Position numbers and translations under genes: made by a program. This document shows, one piece after another, positions 57,600 to 64,000 of a stretch of DNA of 64,000 bases (the stretch's first letter is position 1; each line of letters opens with the position of its first letter). Origin of the DNA: Phocoena phocoena (taxonomy: Eukaryota > Chordata > Mammalia > Artiodactyla > Phocoenidae); assembly GCF_963924675.1 (NCBI RefSeq), contig NC_089240.1, positions 117,061,680 to 117,125,679 on the forward strand. Reading direction: 5' to 3'. The notes below the pieces were generated by a model that saw nothing but the letters and a program-made list of their open reading frames with translations, did not search any database and was not told the DNA's origin.

Positions 57600-57880
57600 T
57601 TTCATAACACAGTGGTAAGACTTCAGACAGAGAATCAGATTTCCAGGGTTTTAATCATGGCTCTATTATTCACTAGCTACGTGATCTGGGGCAGATCACC
57701 TAAACGTTCAAAGCTTCAGTGTCCCCATATCTAAAGCGGGGAACAGTTGAAGCAAAAGGCCTGCATCATAGACTTACTGTGAGGATTACATGAGTTACTA
57801 CATATTAAGGTCTTTTAGCACAATGTCTGGCCCATAAGTGATCAAGACGGCTTAGCTGTTATTATTGCTACTAGAACAGA
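57600..57880 (+). repeat. MIR SINE remnant
   Basis: 'CATGGCTCTATTATTCACTA', 'CTGTGAGGATTACATGAGTT', 'CTGGCCCATAAGTGATCAAG' in MIR order. Confidence 0.85.
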
Positions 57881-58407
57881 TGATCATAAATATCTAGTCG
57901 CAGGTCACAAATCTGTCTAATTCTCCGTTTCATATTCTTTGCATGGTTCTGTGCTGATTGTGATGGCAAGTCAATTCTTTCTTGGTTTCAGTGAAGATCC
58001 TCATCTTTAAAGTAAGCATTGTGATCTCTTGTTATAGTATAAAGCTGTCTTGCTTCTCTAAAAAGCAATGACTTCTGGATGGACTTACATAGTCAAAAGT
58101 TGGACAAATAGTAGCAGTGCATTCTTTCCTCAATAGCACTTAGCGTGACAGCACAGATACAAGGCTGAAGAGGGGTACCAGTAAAGATGGCACTGTGACC
58201 TAAAGCACAGGTATCTGCATGATTTGTGAATTATTTTTAGTTTTTCTAGTGGTTATAAGAGTATACAGCATATATGCAGCATATATGATCCGATACGCTC
58301 GCAAACCTTACTGAGAAGCATTGGGAATGTGCTTCTGTCCAAGCCAAAGGTAACATAAATTTGGTTCTTGGTCTTCCTCTGTATTAAGGATGGGAAAGGT
58401 TGTGTCT
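57881..58407. other. Unique intergenic DNA
   Basis: Nothing recognised. Confidence 0.4.
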
Positions 58408-58420
58408 AAAGAGAAAAAGG

Positions 58421-58782
58421 CAGGGCTTCCCTGGTGGCACCGTGGTTAAAGAATCCGCCTTCCAGTGCAGGGGACACGGGTTCGATCCCTGGGCCGGGAA
58501 GATCCCACATGCCATGAAGCAACTGGGCCTGTGCGCCACAACTACTGAGCCTGTGTTCTAGAGCCCAAGAGCCACAACTACTGAGCCTATCTGTCACAAC
58601 TATTGAAGCCCACATGCCTAGAGCCCATGCTTCGCAACAAGAGAAGCCACCGCAATGAGACGCCCATGCACCGCAACGAAGAGTAGCTCCCACTCGCTGC
58701 AACTAGAGAAAGCCCAAGCACAGCAACAAAGACCCAATGCAACCAAAGATAAATAAATAAATTTATTTTAAAATAAATAAAT
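58421..58782 (+). mobile_element. CHR-type SINE, full length
   Basis: Plus-strand copy with AAATAAATAAAT tail. Perfect 13-bp duplication AAAGAGAAAAAGG at 58408-58420 and 58783-58795. Confidence 0.95.
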
Positions 58783-58817
58783 AAAGAGAAAAAGGTAAAC
58801 ATCAAAATCCACATTCA

Positions 58818-59002
58818 AGGAACTCCCTGGTGGTCCAGTGGTTGGGACTCTGCACTCCCAATGCAGGAGGCCCGGGTTCAATCCCTGGTCAGGGAACTAG
58901 ATCCTGCATGCTGCAACTAATAGCCTGAATGACACAACGAAAAAGATCCTGCATGCCACAACCAAGACCAGAAGCAGCCAAATAAATAAATAATTTTTTT
59001 TT
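58818..59002 (+). mobile_element. CHR-type SINE variant (tandem-unit form)
   Basis: Head 'GGAACTCCCTGGTGGTCCAG', then 'GATCCTGCATGCYRCAAC' units and an A/T tail. Perfect 14-bp duplication AAAATCCACATTCA at 58804-58817 and 59003-59016, directly beside the previous SINE. Confidence 0.95.
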
Positions 59003-59051
59003 AAAATCCACATTCATGAGGAAATCTTTCTATGAAGATGATTGAGGAGCC

Positions 59052-59408
59052 TGTCTAAGTCCATTAGGTCTGTTATAACAAAAATACCTTAGACTGGGTG
59101 GCTTAACAACAAACATTTATTTCTCACAGTTATAGAGTGTGGGAAGTCCAAGATTAAGGCACTGATAGATCAGTGTCCGGTAAGCACTCACTTCTTGGTT
59201 CATAGAAGGCCATTATCTCCATGTGTCCTCACATGGTGGAAGGGGAGAACTCTGGTCTCTTCAGCCCCTTGTAAGGGCACTAATCCCGTTTATGAGTGCT
59301 CCACCTTCATGACTTAATCACCTTCTAAAGGCTGTACTTCCAAACACCATCACATTGGGTGGCGTTTATTTCAACATATGTATTTTAGGGGGACACTGTC
59401 TTTAGCAG
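59052..59408 (-). mobile_element. MLT1-like (MaLR) solo LTR
   Basis: Reversed MLT1: 'GACTGGGTGGCTTAACAACA', 'ATGTGTCCTCACATGGTGGA', 'CACCATCACATTGGGTGGCG', 'TTTAGGGGGACACTGTC'. Confidence 0.88.
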
Positions 59409-59735
59409 AGCTCCAAACAACGATCTCCTCTGGACAGCCTCAAATACCCTTGTAAGATATAGCCTCTGAGTTTGCCAGCCAAGGCATTTTTGTTTCCTTT
59501 GACAGCAAAAAGAGTTCATTTGAATACTTAGATTTCAGCTACAACATTAAATTGGTACCAAACCAACTTGAGTTTTTGTTATATTTGAACAATGTGATTA
59601 AAAGATCTTTTTGAAAACTGTGAAGAACAAAATTTAGAAGTCAAAAAGGTCATAAGAGACATCTTAGCAAGAATACAGAATTTGGTGAAACAACCCAGGA
59701 AAAAAATGAGAGGAGGTGGCTAAGTGTAATGTCTC
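59409..59735. other. Unique intergenic DNA
   Basis: Nothing recognised. Confidence 0.4.
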
Positions 59736-60270
59736 TTTACTTCATTCTTTTTCTTCAGTTTTAATGAGACATGATCGACATGTATCACTGTATAAGTTTA
59801 AGGTGTACAGAATGATGGTTTAATTTACATATATTGTGAAATGATTACCACAGTAGGTTTAGTTAATATCTATCATCTCATATATCAATAAATACCAAAA
59901 AAAAATCTCCTTGTAATGAGAACTCTTAGGATCTACTCTCTTAACAACTTCCTATACATCACACAGCAGTGTTAACTATAGTCATCATGTTGTACACTAC
60001 ATCCCTAGTACTTATTTATTTTATAACTGAAAGTTTGTTCTGTTTCCTCTAATCCACTCCCCAGCTTGCCTCTGGTAATTACATACCTGATCTCTTTTTC
60101 TATGAGTTTGGTGTTTTTGGCTTTTTTAATTAGATTCCACAAATAAGTGAGATCATACACTATTTGTCTTTCTCCGTTTGACTTATTTCACTTAGCGTGA
60201 TGGCTTCAAGGTCCATCCGTGTTGTCGCAAATGGCAGGGTTTCCTTTTTTTATGACTGAATAATATTCAA

Positions 60271-60274
60271 CTGT

Positions 60275-60322
<48 letters not shown>
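60271..60322. repeat. (TG)n microsatellite
   Basis: About 50 bp of TG repeat with one TGTATG interruption at the left, inside the L1 C-terminal region. Confidence 0.95.
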
Positions 60323-60324
<2 letters not shown>

Positions 60325-61023
60325 CACAGAGTCTTTATCCATTCATCCATCAATGGGTACTTAGGTTGTTTCCATGTCTTGGCTATTTTAAATAATGCTG
60401 CTATGAACACGGAGGTGAAGACAGCTTTTCAAGTTAGTGTTTTTGTTTCCTTTGGATATACTCCCAAAAATGGAACTGCTGGACCATTCAGTAGTTCTAC
60501 TTTTAATTTCTTGAGGAACTTCCATGTGTTTCTCCATAGTGACTGGATCAACTTACAATCCCATGAATAGTGTGCAAGGGTTCCCTTTTCTCCACATTCA
60601 TGCCAGCATTTGTCATCTCTGGACTTTTCAATGATAGACATTCTAACAGGTGTGAGTTGATAGCTCACTGTGGTTTTAATTTGCATTTCTCTATTGACTA
60701 GTGATATTGAGTATGTTTTCATGTACCTGTTGGCCATTCATATACCAAAGAAATCCTGAGAAAAAAGAACAAAGCAGGATGCTTCACACTTCCTGATTTC
60801 AAGCTATACTATAACATTATAGTAACTAAAGCAGTATGGTACTAGCATAAAAATAGACAAATAGACCAATGAAATGGAACTGAGATCCCAGAAATAAACC
60901 CAAGCAAATACAGTCAACTAATATTTAACAAGGGAGCCAAGAACACTCAATGGAAAAAAGAGATTCATTTCAATAAATGATGCTGGGGAAACTGGATATT
61001 TACATGTAAAAGAATGAAAGTTG

Positions 61024-61213
61024 GGGCTTCCCTGGTGGCGCAGTGGTTGAGAGTCCGCCTGCCGAAGCGGGGGACACAGGTTCGTGTCCCGGTCTGGGAA
61101 GATCCCACATGCCGCGGAGCGGCTGGGCTCGTGAGCCATGGCTGCTGAGCCTGCGCATCCGGAGCCTGTGCTCTGTAACGGGAGAGGCCACAACAGTGAG
61201 AGGCCTGTGTACC

Positions 61214-61251
<38 letters not shown>
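61024..61251 (+). mobile_element. Young CHR-type SINE with a long pure poly(A) tail
   Basis: Intact head, short-subfamily body and an uninterrupted A tail of about 38 from 61217. Perfect 16-bp duplication AAAAGAATGAAAGTTG at 61008-61023 and 61252-61267. Nested in the inverted L1. Tail purity suggests a recent insertion. Confidence 0.96.
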
Positions 61252-61257
<6 letters not shown>

Positions 61258-61643
61258 ATGAAAGTTGATCTCTATCTTACACTACTCACAAAAATTAACT
61301 CGAAATGGATTAAAGACTTAACTATGAGACCTGAAACCATGAAACTCCTAAAAGAAAACAGAAAAAAGCTCTCTGGCATGGGACATAGTAATGATTTATT
61401 TGGAAATCACACCTAAAGCACAAGCAACAAAATCAAGAATAAACAAGTGGGACTATATCAAACTAAAAAGCTTCCATACAGCAAAAGAAACCATCAACAA
61501 AGTGAAAAGACAATCTACAGAATGGGGAAAAGTATTTGCAAATCATATATCTGATAAGGGGTTAATATACAAAGTATATAAAAAGTACATACAACTCAAC
61601 AGCCAAAAAAAAAAAACCAGCCAAATAATTTTTACTTCATTCT

Positions 61644-62689
61644 GAACCGTGTACCATTTATATTGCATTCAAATTGTCCTCTAAGGAAGCTATATGAAAT
61701 GTTCAAAAACAAGTAAGAATGCAACGTAATTAGTCTATATTTATGTTTGGGGAAAGTTCTTTGAAGCAAATTATACACCAAGAGTATAGCTTCAAATAAG
61801 TAGGACTAAGTACTGTAAAGCAAAAAGCATGTTAACAGGACTTTTATCATTGCAGCTTTGGTCTGCGATCAACTGCACCATTAAGCCCCCTTACCAACTG
61901 TTGGCACCTAACGCATATCAAGCCAAAGGTACTCCTTGTCAAGATGGTGTACTGAGATAACAGTAACAAAAACGAAAACAACCTTCTCCTTCAAACACAA
62001 AATAGACGCTAGATAAAATATGACAAAATCATTTAAAAATGCATGGTCAAGATTAAAAATAGGAAGAGGAAATACCTTTGTGCCAAAAACCAAGAAGGAA
62101 CTCAAAAGTTAGAATGGCGAGCAGATATTTACATGATCACAAGGACAGGTCTTAGAGTTTGTATTTTAACATCTATTCAAGGATAGCAAATAAGGACTCA
62201 GGCCCATGTAGAAAGCTAGAATTGAGCTCCCTGCATAAAGCTACATGCCCCCTCCCTGCCCCCACAATAAACATGTCCTTTATGTGAAACAGAGAATCGC
62301 AAAACTTTGCCTACCAGCCAAGGGAAGCAGCAAAGTAGCTTGTCATATTCTCATCAGTACGGGTAAAAAAAGTCAATTGCAAGAATGAGTCCCCAAATCT
62401 GCCTGATCCATGGAAATAAGACTCAAATTCACAATACCTGCATGGTTCAGGAAACTGAAGCCAAGAAATAAATATAAAAATAAATTTGAAGCAAGAAAAT
62501 TCTATAGGGATCTGAAAAAAAGGGCCAAATTGACCTATAGGATTGCATCTGCAACCAAAGGGTCTGGGATACCTACTGAAAATAACTTCCTCTGAAGACT
62601 AGTTCATATTCAAGAATTACAAGAAAACAAAAGACCATGAGTGAGATTTTGGACCCCCTCAAAACTAGAAATAATTCAGCATTTAAAAT
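61644..62689 (+). other. AT-rich DNA with L1/HAL1-like 5' sequence
   Basis: From about 61930 the text resembles an L1M/HAL1 5' region ('GTCAAGATGGTGTACTGAGA', 'AACCAAGAAGGAACTCAAAA'). Weak, decayed, and continuous in orientation with the ORF1-like block after 63.4 kb. Confidence 0.4.
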
Positions 62690-62701
62690 GTACTTAGTTT
62701 A

Positions 62702-62907
62702 GGGCTTCCCTGGTGGCACAGTGGTTGAGAGTCCGCCTGCCGATGCAGGGGACACGGGTTCGTGCCCCAGTCTGGGAAGATCCCACATGCTGCAGAGCAG
62801 CTAGGCCCGTGAGCCATGGCCACTGAGCCTGCACGTCTGGAACCTGTGCTCCACAACGGAAGGGGCCACAACAGTGAGAGGCCCGTGTACTGCAAAAAAA
62901 ACACAAA
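62702..62907 (+). mobile_element. CHR-type SINE (short poly(A) subfamily)
   Basis: Plus-strand copy ending 'GTGTACTGCAAAAAAAACAC'. Perfect 12-bp duplication GTACTTAGTTTA at 62690-62701 and 62908-62919. Confidence 0.95.
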
Positions 62908-62956
62908 GTACTTAGTTTAAAATCTCTGAAATTGTTTTTTAAAAAATAAAGAAAAA

Positions 62957-63306
62957 GGGCTTCCCTGGTGGTGCAGTGGTTAAGATTTCACCTGGCAATG
63001 CAGGGGACACAGGTTCGATCCCTGGTCTGGGAAGATCCCACATGCCGTGGAGCAACTAAGCCCATGCGCCACAACTACTGAGCCTGTGCTCTAGAGCCTG
63101 TGAGCCACAACTACTGAGCCCAAGTGCCACAACTACCAAAGCCCGTGTGCCTAGAGCCCATGCTCTGTAACAAGAGAAGCCACCGCAGTGAGAAGCCCAT
63201 GCACCGCAACGAAGAGTAGCTCCCGCTCGCTGCAACTAGAGAAAGCCCGCACACAGCAACAAAGACCCAATGCAGCCAAAAATAAAATAAATAAATTTAT
63301 TAAGGG
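62957..63306 (+). mobile_element. CHR-type SINE, full length, with an expanded tail
   Basis: Plus-strand head to AAATAAATAAATTTATTAAGGG, running directly into the GAAA/GGAA microsatellite. Possible duplication AAAGAAAAAG (62948-62957, 63377-63386) would place the microsatellite inside the tail. Confidence 0.92.
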
Positions 63307-63386
63307 AGAAAGAAAGAAAGAAAGGAAGGAAGGAAGGAAGGAAGGAAGGAAGGAAGGAAGGAAGAAAGAAAGAAAGAAAGAAAAAG
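63307..63386. repeat. (GAAA)n(GGAA)n(GAAA)n microsatellite
   Basis: About 80 bp, pure in its central GGAA block. Likely born from the SINE tail. Confidence 0.95.
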
Positions 63387-63489
63387 AAAAGGAAACAATA
63401 TAGTAAGAATAGGTGGATTTAACAGATGATCCAAGTAAAAACTTCCAAATTTGAAAAATGTAACCATCGAAATGTTTAAAACTCAGTGT

Positions 63490-64000
63490 ATTAGACAATA
63501 TATTAGACATCATTGGAAAGAGTTAAATGAACTGGAAGATAAAGCTGAGGACATCACCAAAAACACAGCACAGAGAGATAAAAAGAAAATATCAAAGTGA
63601 GGTGAAGAGACATGAAGGATAGAATGAGAATAGCCAACACATAGTCATCAGGAGTTCTAGAAACTTACAATGTAGAAGCAATCTTCAAGACAATACTTGC
63701 CAAAAACTTTAGAACTGAGAAAAGCTAGTGTCTCCAAATTCAAGTATCAGCATACTGAATCCCTAGCAGGTTAAGTTACAACAAATCACAGGTAGGCACA
63801 CTGTAGTGAAATTGCAGAACAATTAGCAGCCAGAGAGAAAAGACAGATTAATTGCAAAGAAAAGAATGCCACAGTGTATGTCAAATATATCTCAATAAAA
63901 GTGGAAGGAAAAAACAAAGAATGCCACAGTGGCTGTAGATACTGAATCACCAGTAAGAGATGTCAGAAAAAATAATATATTCATAGTGCTGAAGGAAAAT
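63490..64000 (+). mobile_element. L1/HAL1 ORF1-like remnant, cut by the window edge
   Basis: 'GAAAGAGTTAAATGAACTGG', 'AGACATGAAGGATAGAATGA', 'GCAGCCAGAGAGAAAAGACA' and 'GTGCTGAAGGAAAAT' follow L1/HAL1 ORF1 order. A short internal repeat (AAGAATGCCACAGTG at about 63863 and 63917) hints at a small rearrangement. Frame broken. Confidence 0.65.

Larger units (their letters stand above)
59749..61630 (-). mobile_element. 5'-inverted (twin-primed) L1 with target-site duplication
   Basis: Left part (59749-60742) is reversed L1 3' UTR and ORF2 C terminus; its minus-strand translation contains DDKCWHECGEKGTLAHYSWD. Right part (about 60745-61620) is ORF2 sequence from just upstream but in plus orientation (LKSFHTAKETINKVKRQSTE at 61465 onward). 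The pieces abut head-to-head, missing only a short bit between them. A perfect 13-bp duplication TTTACTTCATTCT at 59736-59748 and 61631-61643 brackets the whole, so it is one insertion. Nested: (TG)n at 60271-60322 and a SINE at 61024-61251. No intact ORF. Confidence 0.92.

Noticed and set aside
60429..60737. Minus-strand frame with zinc-knuckle-like CWHECGEKG
   Set aside because: This is the C terminus of L1 ORF2, not a host gene.
61391..61645. Plus-strand frame LKSFHTAKETINKVKRQ
   Set aside because: L1 ORF2 fragment, part of the inverted insertion.
63151..63513. 120-codon frame with Phe/Leu/Ser runs
   Set aside because: Translation of the GAAA/GGAA microsatellite and SINE.
1..64000. CRISPR array, operon, bacterial insertion sequence or prophage
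   Set aside because: None of the hallmarks are present; repeat content, CpG depletion outside the island and intron structure are mammalian.

Overview
The window is mammalian nuclear DNA, most likely from a whale or dolphin. About 20 copies of the tRNA-derived CHR-type SINE are present. They start with a 'CTTCCCTGGTGGYRCAGTGG' head and end in AAATAAATAAAT-like or poly(A) tails. This family is characteristic of Cetacea and hippo relatives, and no ruminant BovB or Bov-tA sequence was seen. Several copies are the short poly(A)-tailed form familiar from toothed whales. The species call is an inference from repeats only.

One protein-coding feature is supported: the alternative first coding exon '1V' of FGF13 (FHF2), on the minus strand at 6757-6805. 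It encodes MSGKVTKPKEEKDASK followed by a canonical GTAAGC donor. It lies in a CpG island of about 3.2 kb (about 5.57-8.74 kb) with a TATA-like box, GC box, CRE-like and CCAAT sites. FGF13 is X-linked in other placentals, so this is probably X-chromosome sequence. Everything left of 6757 is the first intron of the 1V transcript; everything right of the island is 5' flanking DNA. The other FGF13 exons (1Y, 1U, 1S, 2-5) are not in the window.

Layout. 0-5.5 kb: intron with three SINEs. 5.5-8.7 kb: CpG island and exon 1V. 8.7-16 kb: mostly unique upstream DNA with MIRs, old MaLR-like LTR remnants and one small L1. 16-28 kb: repeat-dense, with a solo ERV LTR, nested L1s, a split DNA transposon and SINEs. 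28-49 kb: mostly unique DNA with MIRs, two MLT1-like LTRs, microsatellites and a pair of diverged duplicate segments. 49-64 kb: very L1-rich, including a clean 5'-inverted (twin-primed) L1 with target-site duplication.

No gene cluster, CRISPR array, operon or obviously novel system is present. The items most worth a second look are a short splice-bounded open frame of unknown identity at 40324-40399 on the minus strand, the island's core-promoter elements, the duplicated segments at 45.2 and 46.7 kb, a diverged tandem duplication at 21.1-21.5 kb, and the inverted L1. Repeat boundaries without target-site duplications are approximate, because family assignments were made by eye.
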